Assembly (NCBI GenBank): GCA_963747835.1
Contig: CAVVGO010000006.1
Coordinates: forward strand, 1,860,001-1,924,000
From: JAJPKK01 sp963747835
GTDB taxonomy: Bacteria; Pseudomonadota; Alphaproteobacteria; Rhizobiales; Xanthobacteraceae
Direction of reading: 5' to 3'
Length of the DNA: 64,000 nucleotides
In this document: piece by piece, positions 43,817 through 53,135 of the stretch
How the letters are laid out: each line of letters begins with the position of its first letter
How positions within the stretch are numbered: position 1 is the first letter of the stretch
Position numbers and translations under genes: made by a program
Notes under the pieces: generated by a model
The model's input: only the letters and a program-made list of their open reading frames with translations
The model's database searches: none
Told to the model about the DNA's origin: nothing

Positions 43817-45370
43817 TCACGGTCCGGCCTCTTCTTCTGCCATGGCAAGCCCGAGACCGTCCAGTTTGCGGTAAAGCGTGGATCGCCCAATCCGCAGCCG
43901 GCGTGCCGCCTGCGACATCTGCCCGCGATAATGCGCCAGCGCGAATCGGATAACCTCTGCTTCGATCTCCTCCAAGGGGCGCACGTCGCCACCGGCATCG
44001 AGCAGATTCAGCATGCTGTCGGTGTCCGCCACGGTAGCTGGTATCAGGGGATGGTCGGCGTGGCGATCGAGCAAGAGCGGTGCCTCCCCGATCGGTCCGG
44101 CGGTCCCAACGGCGCCGGGATCGGCTGCAGTCCACGCGGCCGGCGGCGGCGGCGCGGCGATCGTTGGTCCGGGCGCGGAGGGATCACCGATCGGGGCCGC
44201 GATCTGAGGAAACTCCGCGGCCGTGATTTCCTCTCCGTCCGCGAGCACCACGGCGCGAAAGATCGCGTTTTCCAACTGTCGGACATTTCCGGGCCAGCGG
44301 TGGGCTGTAAGCATCCGCAAGGTGTCGGCGGCAAGCGAACGGATCCGCTTGCCCTCCTCGGCAGCGAATTGGACCAGGAAATGGCGGGTGAGTTCCGGGA
44401 TATCCTCGGCGCGCTCGCGCAACGGCGGCACGGCGATCGGAAACACGTGCAAGCGGTAGAACAGGTCCTCGCGAAAACGACCGGAGGTGACGTCGGTCAT
44501 CAGGTTTCGGTTGGTAGCTGAAATGATCCGGGCATTGACCTTGATGGGTTTTTTGCCACCCACCGGTTCGACTTCGCCCTCCTGGATCGCGCGCAGCAGC
44601 TTGACCTGGGCCGGTGGCGGCAATTCGCCGACCTCGTCGAGAAACAGCGTGCCGCCCGAGGCCTCGAGGAATTTCCCGTCGTGGCGCTCCGCGGCACCCG
44701 TGAAGGCCCCTTTTTCATGGCCAAACAGGATCGATTCCACCAGGTTTTCCGGCATCGCGCCGCAATTCACCGCCACGAAAGGCTTGGCCTGCCGGTCGCC
44801 GGAACCGTGGATGGCCCGGGCGATCAGCTCCTTGCCGACCCCCGATTCGCCTTCGATCAGCACTGGAATCGCGGAATTGACGGTTTTTTCGGCGGCGTGC
44901 AGCACCGCCTGCATCCGGGGGCTGCGGGTGATGATGTCGCGAAACGTCAAGGTGCCGCTGCGGCTACGCTTGAGGCGGGCGATCTCGCCCGCGAGCGCGC
45001 GCGCCGCAAGGGCATTGCGCAGGGAAACGGTCAGGCGCTCGGCGCCCACCGGCTTGACCACGAAGTCGACCGCGCCGGCCCGCATCGCCGTGACCACGTT
45101 GTCGATGCCGCCATGGGCGGTCTGCACGATGACCGGGATCGCGAGCCCGGCCTCCCGCATCTTGCCAAGCACGCCGAGGCCATCGAGGTCCGGCATGACG
45201 AGGTCGAGCACGACGCAATCGATCGAGGTCGCATCGGCGGCAACCATCATGGCGACGGCCGCCTCGCCGCCGTCGACGGTCACGGGTTCGTATCCCGCCT
45301 TGGCGGCCATGTTTTCCAGAAGCCTGCGCTGCACGGGGTCGTCATCGACGATCAGGACACGCTCAGCCAT
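43817..45370 (-). CDS. Sigma-54-dependent response regulator (NtrC family)
   Basis: A 517-residue activator. Receiver domain 1-120 with acidic pocket D10/D11, phospho-acceptor D56 (V-V-L-D-L-V-M-P-D), T84 region and K107; AAA+ domain with Walker A G-E-S-G-V-G-K-E at 174-181, the sigma-54 contact loop G-A-F-T-G-A at 221-226, Walker B L-F-L-D-E-V and the R-finger region; Pro/Ala linker; and a Fis-type HTH at the C-terminus (A-A-R-R-L-R-I-G-R-S-T-L-Y-R-K-L). GGAG precedes ATG 45370. No sensor kinase is adjacent, so it is an orphan regulator with an unknown regulon. Confidence 0.94.
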   Translation of the reverse strand: MAERVLIVDDDPVQRRLLENMAAKAGYEPVTVDGGEAAVAMMVAADATSIDCVVLDLVMPDLDGLGVLGKMREAGLAIPVIVQTAHGGIDNVVTAMRAGAVDFVVKPVGAERLTVSLRNALAARALAGEIARLKRSRSGTLTFRDIITRSPRMQAVLHAAEKTVNSAIPVLIEGESGVGKELIARAIHGSGDRQAKPFVAVNCGAMPENLVESILFGHEKGAFTGAAERHDGKFLEASGGTLFLDEVGELPPPAQVKLLRAIQEGEVEPVGGKKPIKVNARIISATNRNLMTDVTSGRFREDLFYRLHVFPIAVPPLRERAEDIPELTRHFLVQFAAEEGKRIRSLAADTLRMLTAHRWPGNVRQLENAIFRAVVLADGEEITAAEFPQIAAPIGDPSAPGPTIAAPPPPAAWTAADPGAVGTAGPIGEAPLLLDRHADHPLIPATVADTDSMLNLLDAGGDVRPLEEIEAEVIRFALAHYRGQMSQAARRLRIGRSTLYRKLDGLGLAMAEEEAGP

Positions 45371-45611
45371 GATGACTCCGAACTGACGAACTGGCACGCA
45401 ATCGCAGGCGTGGTGATGCGGGTGACGTTACGGGTGGCCGCGAACGCTGCGGCGAGCCGAGGAGTTTGTCTCAATTCGAGCCACTGTGTCCGATCAGCCT
45501 TAATGGCCTATTAAAAGCGGGCGTTCGAAATAGCCTGCAATTTCAATGGCGTAAAAATGCTTGGACGCGATCCGGGTTGGCGCTCAGGGGCAAATTGGGC
45601 GCTCGGCCTCG

Positions 45612-47282
45612 TTACGGTGTCTCCGAGACCGGCTGCTCCTGGTGGTTCGCGGCCAAAAAGTCATGCAGCGTTGCCACCACCTGTGCACCCTCGCCGACCG
45701 CGGCGGCGACCCGCTTGACGGAGCCGGAGCGCACGTCCCCGATCGCGAAGACGCCGCGACGACTGGTTTCCAGTGGCCGGTGGCCGACGGCTATGTCGCC
45801 TCCGGTCAGCACGAATCCCTTGGCATCGAGCATGACGCCGGAACCGGACAGCCAATCCGCGTTGGGTTCGGCTCCGATGAAAAGGAACAGGTGGCGAATC
45901 GGCCGTCGGACCTCCGCCCCCGAAGCGGCTTGACGCCAGCGGACGACCTCGAGGGCACCATGGTGCCCTTCCAAGCCACTGACCTCCGCCTTCGTGACCA
46001 CCTCGACGTTGGCGAGACGGGCGATGCGGTCGATCAGGTAACGCGACATGCTCGCCTCGAGGCCATCACCGCGCACCAGGAGCCAAACCTTGGCGGCCTT
46101 GCCGGCAAGATAAACCACCGCCTGGCCGGCCGAATTGCCGGCGCCCACCAGGGCGACCTCCTGGCCTTCGCACAGCTTGCCCTCCAGAGGCGATGCCCAA
46201 TAATGCACGCTCGAACTCTCGAAAGCCTCCAAGTTCGCGACTTTCAGGCGGCGGTACCGCACTCCGCTCGCAATGACGATGGCACGGGCGGTGGCAGTTT
46301 CCTGATTGGACAGTTTCAGGACGAATCGCCCGTGGTCCTGATCACTCGCAGCCTCAAGGCCATTTACCGCACTGGGAATTGCGGTCTCGACCCCAAACTT
46401 GTGCGCCTGCGTGTAGGCGCGCGCCATCAGGGCCATGCCGCTGATCGCAGCCGGAAACCCGAGATAGTTCTCGATTCGTGATGAGGTACCGGCCTGGCCC
46501 CCAAATGCGCGGCCATCGAACGTCAGGACCGATAGCCCTTCCGAGGCCGCGTAGACCGCGGCGGCGAGCCCTGACGGCCCGGCACCGACAATCGCCACGT
46601 CATAGATTCGGGTCGGATCGATTGGCCCAACGAGCCCTAAGCAGCGGGCGAGTTCGTTTTCGCTGGGATTGCGCAAAAGCTGTCCGCTCGGACACATGAC
46701 GATCGGCAATTCGCCCGGGTCGACATGGAAGCGCTTGATCAATTCCTTCGCAACCGCATCGGTATCGGGGTCCAGCCGTTGGTGCGGATGGCTGTTGCGC
46801 GTAAGAAAGCCTTCAAGCCGGAGCACGTCGCCGTTGCCGGCGCTTCCGACGATCACAGGCCCGCCCGTCCCCAACTCGATCATGCTGGCACGACGCAGCA
46901 TAAGGGCATGCAGGATCCTGTCCCCGAGGTCCGTTTCGGCCACGAGGAGCGCCCGGAACTGGTCTGGCGGGATCAGAAGCGCTTCCACCGGCTCCTGTGC
47001 GCGGCCGTCCACCAAGGCCGGCCGGCCTACCAGGTTTGCCATTTCCGCCACGATCGCGCCGGGGCCCTGGGTCAGGAAGGTCTTGAGCGCGCCGGTGTCG
47101 AGGTGCCGGATCAGGTCGACTTTCCCGGCGAGAATGACGAAAACACCGAAACCGGCTTGGCCGACTTTGAATAACGTCTCGCCGGCCTCATAGGTGCGGA
47201 CCGCGCCAAATCGACGGATCCGCTCGATCTCCGCCGGCTCCAAGTGAAGGAAGATTTGGGAGCGTTGCGTATCATTCGACAT
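45612..47282 (-). CDS. cNMP-binding / thioredoxin-reductase-like flavoprotein (copy 1)
   Basis: A 556-residue three-part protein. Residues ~8-125 are a cyclic-nucleotide-binding domain (G-E-T-L-F-K-V-G, V-F-V-I-L-A-G-K-V, G-A-I-V-A-E-M). Residues ~140-215 look like a glutaredoxin-type fold (L-R-L-E-G-F-L-T-R-N-S-H-P, L-P-I-V-M-C-P-S-G) without C-x-x-C. From ~228 a thioredoxin-reductase-like FAD/NAD module follows (V-G-A-G-P-S-G-L, G-G-Q-A-G-T-S-S-R-I-E-N, V-G-A-G-N-S-A-G-Q-A). Where TrxR has C-A-T-C this protein reads Y-W-A-S-P-L-E (about 360-366), so dithiol chemistry is unlikely. ATG 47282 is taken because it opens directly into the cNMP domain. Paralogue at 53136. Confidence 0.85.
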   Translation of the reverse strand: MSNDTQRSQIFLHLEPAEIERIRRFGAVRTYEAGETLFKVGQAGFGVFVILAGKVDLIRHLDTGALKTFLTQGPGAIVAEMANLVGRPALVDGRAQEPVEALLIPPDQFRALLVAETDLGDRILHALMLRRASMIELGTGGPVIVGSAGNGDVLRLEGFLTRNSHPHQRLDPDTDAVAKELIKRFHVDPGELPIVMCPSGQLLRNPSENELARCLGLVGPIDPTRIYDVAIVGAGPSGLAAAVYAASEGLSVLTFDGRAFGGQAGTSSRIENYLGFPAAISGMALMARAYTQAHKFGVETAIPSAVNGLEAASDQDHGRFVLKLSNQETATARAIVIASGVRYRRLKVANLEAFESSSVHYWASPLEGKLCEGQEVALVGAGNSAGQAVVYLAGKAAKVWLLVRGDGLEASMSRYLIDRIARLANVEVVTKAEVSGLEGHHGALEVVRWRQAASGAEVRRPIRHLFLFIGAEPNADWLSGSGVMLDAKGFVLTGGDIAVGHRPLETSRRGVFAIGDVRSGSVKRVAAAVGEGAQVVATLHDFLAANHQEQPVSETP

Positions 47283-47626
47283 GGGTGCCGTTGACCTTTT
47301 TGCCGGATCATGGTCAGGACCGAAGTGTCGCGACCGTGCCTGCAAATGTGCCTCGGCGCCCCGGGTTGCAAGATAAAGCGGATCGTTGCCCGAGCCGCCG
47401 CGCCACAAACCGGCGCCGACACCCGCTGCGCCGCGTGGAAACGAATTTGCTGCAGCCAACGGTCGAGACGCCGTGATCCGCGGCCTCCGGGTGGATATTG
47501 CCGTTCTAAATTTCTTTTGAACGTGTCGCGGGATGAGCTTTGCGCGGACGCGCTCTGTCATTCCTTTGCCTCAACCTCTATCTAGTTTAAGCAGAGGTTA
47601 AATCTTCTTGAGAGCGCGTCTCCGGC
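47283..47626. promoter_or_regulatory. Divergent cNMP-TrxR/pepF intergenic region with an inverted repeat
   Basis: No gene seen in 344 bp. Near the pepF end AACCTCT (47573-47579) and AGAGGTT (47593-47599) form a perfect 7-bp inverted repeat with a 13-bp spacer, 28 bp upstream of the pepF start; it may be an operator or a 5' UTR hairpin. Confidence 0.4.
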
Positions 47627-49504
47627 ATGCTGACCCGAACCGTACGTACCGCCGCCAAACGCAAGAAGCCGCCTTCCGCGAGGAAGTCGCCGTCATTTAA
47701 GCAGACGCCGAACAGGGCGCCCGCAAAGACCGGGGCGCTGCCTGAATGGGATTTGTCCGATCTCTATCCGGGCATCGATTCGCCGCAGATCAAGGACGAT
47801 CTCGCGCGTGCGGACGCGCTGTGCCTGGCGTTCGAGGACCAATACAAGGGCAAGCTCGCGGCGCTCGCAGCCGGCCCGGACGGCGGCAAGTCGCTGGCGG
47901 CGGCCGTCAAGTCGCTCGAATTGATCGACGATCTAATCGGCCGCGTCGCGTCCTATGCGCAGCTTCTCTACAGCGGCAACACCGCCGATCCGGCACGGGC
48001 GAAATTCTTCGGCGACGTGCAGGAACGCATCACGACGTCATCGTCCCATCTGCTGTTCTTTTCGCTTGAGCTCAACAAGATCGACGACGCCGTGCTGGAG
48101 CGCGCCATGGCGGACCCGGCGCTCGGCCATTACCGGCCCTGGATCGAGGATGTCCGCAAGGAAAAGCCCTACCAGCTCGAGGATCGTGTCGAACAACTGT
48201 TCCACGAGAAATCCGTCACCGGACAGGCCGCCTGGAACCGGCTGTTCGACGACACCGTGGCGAGCCTGCGTTTCAAGGTCGGCGCCAAGACACTCGCCAT
48301 CGAGCCGACCCTCAACCTGCTCCAGGACCGCAACGGCAAAACCCGCCAGGCGGCGGCCGAGGCGCTGGGGCGGACGTTCTCCCAGCACTTGCGCACGTTC
48401 ACACTGATCACCAATACGCTCGCCAAGGACAAGGAGATTTCCGACCGCTGGCGCGGCTTTGCCGACATCGCCGACGCGCGACACCTCGCGAACAGGGTCG
48501 AGCCCGAGGTGGTGGAGGCACTGGTGCGCGCGGTGCGCGAGGCCTATCCGCGGCTGTCGCACCGCTATTACGCCCTCAAGGCGCGGTGGTTCGGCAAGAA
48601 GCGGCTCGTCTATTGGGATCGCAACGCGCCGCTGCCCGACGTGCCGACGCGCGCCATTCCGTGGCTGGAGGCGAAGGACACGGTGCTGTCGGCCTATGGG
48701 GCGTTCTCGCCCGAAATGGCGTCGATCGCGGCGCGCTTCTTTTCCGACCGCTGGATCGACGCGCCGGTGCGTCCCGGCAAGGCGCCGGGCGCGTTCGCGC
48801 ATCCGACCGTGCCATCATCGCACCCGTTCATCCTGCTCAATTACCAGGGCAAGCCGCGCGACGTCATGACGCTCGCCCACGAACTCGGGCACGGCGTCCA
48901 CCAGGTGCTGGCGGGGCCGAACGGCGCCCTGATGGCACCGACCCCGCTGACCCTTGCGGAGACCGCGAGCGTGTTCGGCGAAATGCTGACGTTCCGGCGC
49001 CTTCTCGACCGCACCACCGACGCCAAGGCCCGCAAGGCGATGCTGGCCGGCAAGGTCGAGGACATGATCAACACGGTGGTGCGCCAGATCGCGTTCTACA
49101 CTTTCGAACGCGCGGTCCATGGCGAGCGCCGCGGTGGCGAACTGACGGCGGAGCGGCTTGGCGAAATCTGGCTCGACGTACAACGCGAGAGCCTCGGACC
49201 CGCGATCGAGATCAAGCCTGGTTACGAAACCTTCTGGACCTATATCGGTCACTTCATCCACGCGCCGTTCTACGTCTACGCCTACGCGTTCGGCGATTGC
49301 CTGGTGAACTCGCTCTACGCGGTTTACGAGAGAGCCCACGAGGGCTTCGCCGAGCGTTATCTCGCCATGCTGGCGGCGGGCGGCACCAAGCATCATTCCG
49401 AACTGCTGAAACCGTTCGGCCTCGACGCCCGCGATCCGGCGTTCTGGCAGGGCGGCCTCAGCGTCATCGAGCGGATGATCGCGGAGTTGGAAGGGCTGGA
49501 ATAG
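47627..49504 (+). CDS. pepF: Oligoendopeptidase F (M3 family)
   Basis: A 625-residue metallopeptidase of family M3. The zinc motif H-E-L-G-H is at 418-422 (T-L-A-H-E-L-G-H-G-V-H), with the downstream E in E-T-A-S-V-F-G-E as third ligand. The N-terminal W-D-L-S-D-L-Y-P-G-I-D and the helical prodomain match PepF/oligoendopeptidase F of Rhizobiales. It degrades short peptides, presumably in the cytoplasm; the first ~35 residues are a basic extension, not a signal peptide. ATG 47627 has no strong ribosome site. Confidence 0.94.
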   Translation: MLTRTVRTAAKRKKPPSARKSPSFKQTPNRAPAKTGALPEWDLSDLYPGIDSPQIKDDLARADALCLAFEDQYKGKLAALAAGPDGGKSLAAAVKSLELIDDLIGRVASYAQLLYSGNTADPARAKFFGDVQERITTSSSHLLFFSLELNKIDDAVLERAMADPALGHYRPWIEDVRKEKPYQLEDRVEQLFHEKSVTGQAAWNRLFDDTVASLRFKVGAKTLAIEPTLNLLQDRNGKTRQAAAEALGRTFSQHLRTFTLITNTLAKDKEISDRWRGFADIADARHLANRVEPEVVEALVRAVREAYPRLSHRYYALKARWFGKKRLVYWDRNAPLPDVPTRAIPWLEAKDTVLSAYGAFSPEMASIAARFFSDRWIDAPVRPGKAPGAFAHPTVPSSHPFILLNYQGKPRDVMTLAHELGHGVHQVLAGPNGALMAPTPLTLAETASVFGEMLTFRRLLDRTTDAKARKAMLAGKVEDMINTVVRQIAFYTFERAVHGERRGGELTAERLGEIWLDVQRESLGPAIEIKPGYETFWTYIGHFIHAPFYVYAYAFGDCLVNSLYAVYERAHEGFAERYLAMLAAGGTKHHSELLKPFGLDARDPAFWQGGLSVIERMIAELEGLE

Positions 49505-49543
49505 GGGCCATGCTGGCAAGAGAGGCCGGATCGCAGCGCTTTG

Positions 49544-51049
49544 CTAAATTCGGCCTCGCTCAAGACCAACGTTCCCAAGGTATGTCTCTAGCCCACCTGT
49601 CTCACCGGAAGAGACGATCGCCCCGACATAGCCATCTGGACGCACGAGCACCCAATCACCGGATGCCAAAGTGTAGGCGTCGTGGAGGTGGTCGCCCTCA
49701 TCAACAATATCGCCGCGCGGACCGAGTGTATGGATGCTTAGCCCCAGACGCGGCAGCATGACATCGCGCTCGACCCCATAGCCCAACAGCGTCCAGTGCG
49801 CACCCTTGAACAACTCGAACAGACGCGTCGACTGGCCGGCGGCACCACGGATCGGCGCATCGGGCGCGCGATCGCCCGCCAGAAGGCCGCGGACGCGTAA
49901 GGGCTTCTCCAACGCGAGCGAGGACTCGGGATAACCAAGGTCGAGCTGATGAACCTCGCGGCCGCGCCGCATCTCGCCCCGCTTCGCGGCCTCGAGCAAT
50001 TTTGTGGCAAGGCCGAGCATGCCCGCCGCGATCGGCCGGCGTTCCTCCTCATAGCTGTCGAGCAATACATCGGGAGCGCCGGCGACAACCGCCGCCAATT
50101 TCCATCCGAGATTATAGGCGTCCTGGACGCCGGTATTGAGACCCTGGCCGCCCGTTGGCGGATGAATGTGCGCGGCATCGCCCGCCAGGAACACGCGGCC
50201 GCCCCGGTAGCGGTCGGCCAGCCGCGCGTTCATGTTGAACGCCGATGCCCAAAACACCGACTGGATAAGAATGTCATTCCGGCCGGTGCGTTCCGCCACC
50301 ATTGTGGTGAGACCCTTGGCGGAGAGGTCGACGTCGCCTTCAAGTGGGATCGGTGCCTGCAGCTGGAACATCTCGGTTCCGGCGAGCGGGCATAGCGATA
50401 TCTGTCTGTCCATCGAACCCTCGTTGAAGCGATGCCATGCATCGCGTCCCAGGCCTGTCACGATGACGTCGGCGACGACGGCGCGAACGCCGAGCGTCTT
50501 GCCTGGAAAGCCGATGTCGAGCGCGTGGCGGACGAAGCTGCGACCGCCATCGGCGCCGACGAGATAGCGCACGCGAATGACCTCTTCGCCGGCCTTTCCG
50601 ACAAGACGAACCGTCACGCCATCCTCGTCCTGCTCCAATCCGACCAGTTCGTGTCCGAACTCCGGCCGGCGCCCGAGTTCGATGAGCCGCTCGCGCATCA
50701 CGGCTTCGGTCAGGAACTGCGGCACCAGTAGCGGGATGTGATAGGGCTCGGCGGGGGTCGGGGCCTCGTGTTCCACAACATCGGACTCAGTGAAGCTGCC
50801 GTCGTCGTGATATTCCCGCTGCGGCGGATAGAGACCACCGACCGCGACGATCCGGTCGATGATGCCCAGGTCCTCGAAGATTTCTTGCGTTCGCGGCTGG
50901 ATGCCTTTGCCACGCGAACCACGGAAAGGACCGTGCATCTTCTCGATCAGGCGGAAGGATATTCCCTGCCGTGCGAGGTCGATTGCGAGCGTGAGGCCGG
51001 CCGCGCCTGCGCCACAAATCAAAACGTCGGCCGTAAAATCTTCTGTCAT
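49544..51049 (-). CDS. FAD-dependent aromatic monooxygenase (UbiH/PHBH-like)
   Basis: A 501-residue class A flavin monooxygenase. G-A-G-A-A-G-L-T-L-A (dinucleotide binding, ~12-21), R-T-Q-E-I-F-E-D-L-G, D-G-G-R-S-F-V-R in the middle and G-D-A-A-H-I-H-P-P-T-G-G-Q-G-L-N-T-G are the three family signatures. A C-terminal thioredoxin-like extension (~400-501) is typical of phenol hydroxylase/MhpA relatives. It probably hydroxylates an aromatic or phenolic substrate with NAD(P)H and oxygen. ATG 51049 has GAGGG upstream. It is divergent from a MarR regulator with a palindrome between them, suggesting substrate-controlled induction. Confidence 0.92.
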   Translation of the reverse strand: MTEDFTADVLICGAGAAGLTLAIDLARQGISFRLIEKMHGPFRGSRGKGIQPRTQEIFEDLGIIDRIVAVGGLYPPQREYHDDGSFTESDVVEHEAPTPAEPYHIPLLVPQFLTEAVMRERLIELGRRPEFGHELVGLEQDEDGVTVRLVGKAGEEVIRVRYLVGADGGRSFVRHALDIGFPGKTLGVRAVVADVIVTGLGRDAWHRFNEGSMDRQISLCPLAGTEMFQLQAPIPLEGDVDLSAKGLTTMVAERTGRNDILIQSVFWASAFNMNARLADRYRGGRVFLAGDAAHIHPPTGGQGLNTGVQDAYNLGWKLAAVVAGAPDVLLDSYEEERRPIAAGMLGLATKLLEAAKRGEMRRGREVHQLDLGYPESSLALEKPLRVRGLLAGDRAPDAPIRGAAGQSTRLFELFKGAHWTLLGYGVERDVMLPRLGLSIHTLGPRGDIVDEGDHLHDAYTLASGDWVLVRPDGYVGAIVSSGETGGLETYLGNVGLERGRI

Positions 51050-51061
51050 CGGCGCCCTCAA

Positions 51062-51080
51062 TATGTGTAATATGCACATA
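51062..51080. promoter_or_regulatory. Operator-like palindrome in the monooxygenase/marR promoter region
   Basis: TATGTG-N7-CACATA lies in the 44-bp gap between the two divergent starts. A second partly symmetric CACATATG occurs at 51122-51129 inside the marR 5' coding region. An AT-rich palindrome of this size in a divergent marR/monooxygenase gap is the standard place for a MarR dimer to bind and repress both genes. Confidence 0.6.
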
Positions 51081-51093
51081 ATAGGAGAGCGGC

Positions 51094-51609
51094 ATGCCGT
51101 CAAGGAAAAGAGTGCAAAATACACATATGTCAGAGCAGATCAGGATCCTGCACGGGGCGCTGATCGACATCGTCAGCGTCATGAACCGCCCTCAGCGTGA
51201 CGAGATGATGGTTCGGGAAGCCGGCATATCGCTTGATCGCGCCTTGTTTCCGCTGCTTGTCGGCATCGAGCGGCTCGGCCCGATCGGGGTCGTCGATCTC
51301 GCCGACCGGGTCGGGCGCGACTACACGACGGTCAGCCGGCAGGTCGCAAAGTTGGAGAGCCTCGGTCTCGTCGGGCGCCAGGCCGGTGCCGCCGATCGCC
51401 GCGTCCGGGAGGCCATTGTGACGCCGAAGGGCAAGGCCATGACCGATGCCGTGGATACGGCACGCGAACGGATAGGCCGCGCGATTTTCGCGACGTGGGA
51501 TAAGCGCGATGTCGAGGAACTGATAAGGCTGATGCGTAAGTTCGCCGACGCCGTGAATGGCGACACTCCCGGCGATCCGGCAAGCGCCCAGCGTTTTGGC
51601 ACAACCTGA
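51094..51609 (+). CDS. MarR family transcriptional regulator
   Basis: A 171-residue winged-helix regulator. The DNA-binding core reads I-G-V-V-D-L-A-D-R-V-G-R-D-Y-T-T-V-S-R-Q-V-A-K-L-E (recognition helix) followed by the wing (A-G-A-A-D-R-R-V-R-E-A-I-V-T-P-K-G). Flanking helices serve dimerisation. ATG 51094 is preferred because AGGAGAG is 5 bp upstream; ATG 51127 is an alternative that would leave the second half-palindrome in the leader. It probably represses the divergent flavin monooxygenase until an aromatic ligand binds. Confidence 0.92.
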   Translation: MPSRKRVQNTHMSEQIRILHGALIDIVSVMNRPQRDEMMVREAGISLDRALFPLLVGIERLGPIGVVDLADRVGRDYTTVSRQVAKLESLGLVGRQAGAADRRVREAIVTPKGKAMTDAVDTARERIGRAIFATWDKRDVEELIRLMRKFADAVNGDTPGDPASAQRFGTT

Positions 51610-51625
51610 TCAGCAACGCCGGCCG

Positions 51626-52468
51626 TTATTTCCCGGACGACTTGAAGTAGCGCAAATCCGGCGGCTTCTGTCCCTTTTTGACCGGCATCAGGAAGCCGTC
51701 TCCGCTGATATAATAGCTGTCGTCACCAATGAAGACGTGATGGTTGTTCTCGGAGCAATCATTGAAATGCCAGACCAGGTGCGGATTGGATTCGCGACGG
51801 TATTTCTTGGTGATCGCCCACGGGCGCGTCAACGCGTTGTCGATCGTCGTGATCTCATCGTAGAGCGTGGTCTTGTCGGTCTTGTCGAGATAGATGCGCT
51901 CCTTGATTATGGTCTGGCCATCATCGTGCAGACGGATGCCGCTTGCCTCATAGGTGCGGGGGCCTTTGAACCCGCGTGTCTCGACCTCGAGCGTGGTGTA
52001 GCGGCCGTTCGCGTCCTCATCGACCCATTTCCCGATCGAAAGGCCGTTGAACGTGGGTTCCACGTCCTCAGGCCAGTCCCGGCCGTCGGTGAAGATGCGA
52101 CGCGGCACGGTGTAGTCGGTCAAAATGTATGTGGTCGTCGGCATTATGATGATTTCCATCGGATAAACCACCGTCATGACCCGCGGCATGCCATGCGGGA
52201 TGCATTGACCGGTGGTCTCGTCGCCCTGTCCGCCGGCGGCCTGATCCGCCAGATTGGCTTCATAACGGGCCTGATACTCCGGCGTCAGCGGGGGCTTTTG
52301 AGCGGGACCAAGGGGCTTGGTCGGGTCCCATTGAATGCCGCTGGTGCGCTTCCACTGGCCGGACCAGTCCGGAAATTTCGACAAGTCCTGAGCCGGAGCG
52401 CCGCCGCCCGAAGCCAGGCAAAACACGGCCGCGGCCGCGATGGAGCCGATCAAGCTTCGGTCGAGCAT
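51626..52468 (-). CDS. Exported protein of unknown function (PDWSGxW-type)
   Basis: A 280-residue protein with a signal peptide (L-I-G-S-I-A-A-A-A-V-F-C-L-A-S-G) ending near A-P-A-Q-D. The mature N-terminus F-P-D-W-S-G-Q-W-K-R is a motif seen in many uncharacterised secreted proteins of Bradyrhizobium and Sphingomonas relatives. The rest looks beta-rich, with C-I-P-H-G-M-P and a duplicated T-T-Y/T-T-L strand pattern. No catalytic motif identified. AGGAGA lies upstream of the ATG. It follows the marR gene on the opposite strand. Confidence 0.75.
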   Translation of the reverse strand: MLDRSLIGSIAAAAVFCLASGGGAPAQDLSKFPDWSGQWKRTSGIQWDPTKPLGPAQKPPLTPEYQARYEANLADQAAGGQGDETTGQCIPHGMPRVMTVVYPMEIIIMPTTTYILTDYTVPRRIFTDGRDWPEDVEPTFNGLSIGKWVDEDANGRYTTLEVETRGFKGPRTYEASGIRLHDDGQTIIKERIYLDKTDKTTLYDEITTIDNALTRPWAITKKYRRESNPHLVWHFNDCSENNHHVFIGDDSYYISGDGFLMPVKKGQKPPDLRYFKSSGK

Positions 52469-52854
52469 GCCATTCTCCTAAGAAGCGCCGGCAGAGCGAG
52501 GCGCACGCGGGCCAGCTTTGAGCCCGCGGGAGCAATAGCACATGGCGGGTTCCCGAAACCAGCACCGCACCGTCCCGCCGAGCGGCAGCGTGGCGCAGAG
52601 ACGGTCCAACCTCGACGCCGCAACCCCCAACGCTGCAAACCCCAACGCCGCCTTGGCAGTGTTGTTTACCAATCGGGTGCTAAGCTGGCAGCCGTCATCG
52701 GGCCGCGAGCCGATCTGACAAATCGCCGCCCGCGCGGTAGCCGGTATTACCGACGCTCGGTCATGACACGCCGGCAACGGATCGATGTCCGCGCCGAACC
52801 AATAACGCTTTCATCAAGCGTACGCAGCAGATCAGGTGCTGAGGAGACAAAGCC
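52469..52854. other. 386-bp intergenic region, nothing recognised
   Basis: Between the secreted-protein gene and the small gene at 52855. No gene, terminator or strong palindrome seen; it contains a short direct repeat of the type GCAACCCCCAACGC / GCAAACCCCAACGC near 52620-52650. GAGGAG at its right end is the ribosome site of the next gene. Confidence 0.5.
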
Positions 52855-53115
52855 ATGAGAAAAACGATCCCGGACGGCATGTTCGCGACCCCGGACCAAA
52901 TCAGGCTGTCGTCGCTTCGCAGTTGGGTGCTCGACAACCAGGTTACCGAGATCGCCATGAAGGAGCGGCAATTCTGGAATTTTGCCGGCCTCCAGCCGGC
53001 CGCCGAAAAGCCCTGGACCACCTTCATGGGGCGTCCGATCTTCGTTCTCGACATGCCGATCGACGCGCAAAAATGCCTCGGCATTTTCGACAAGCAGGGG
53101 CCGGGCGCGATCTGA
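52855..53115 (+). CDS. Small protein of unknown function (86 aa)
   Basis: An 86-residue predicted cytoplasmic protein: T-P-D-Q-I-R-L-S-S-L-R-S-W-V-L, then a Trp-rich stretch (F-W-N-F, P-W-T-T-F-M-G-R-P-I-F-V) and C-L-G-I-F-D at the end. No family recognised. The GAGGAG ribosome site 8 bp upstream and base composition support a real gene. It converges with the second cNMP-TrxR-like gene, separated by 20 bp. Confidence 0.65.
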   Translation: MRKTIPDGMFATPDQIRLSSLRSWVLDNQVTEIAMKERQFWNFAGLQPAAEKPWTTFMGRPIFVLDMPIDAQKCLGIFDKQGPGAI

Positions 53116-53135
53116 CATTCTAAGCGGACGCTCTC

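Noticed and set aside
45391..45406. Sigma-54-like TGGCACGCAATCGCA upstream of the NtrC-family gene
   Set aside because: GG-GC spacing is 9 rather than 10 bp, the -12 element is poor and it points away from the regulator gene.
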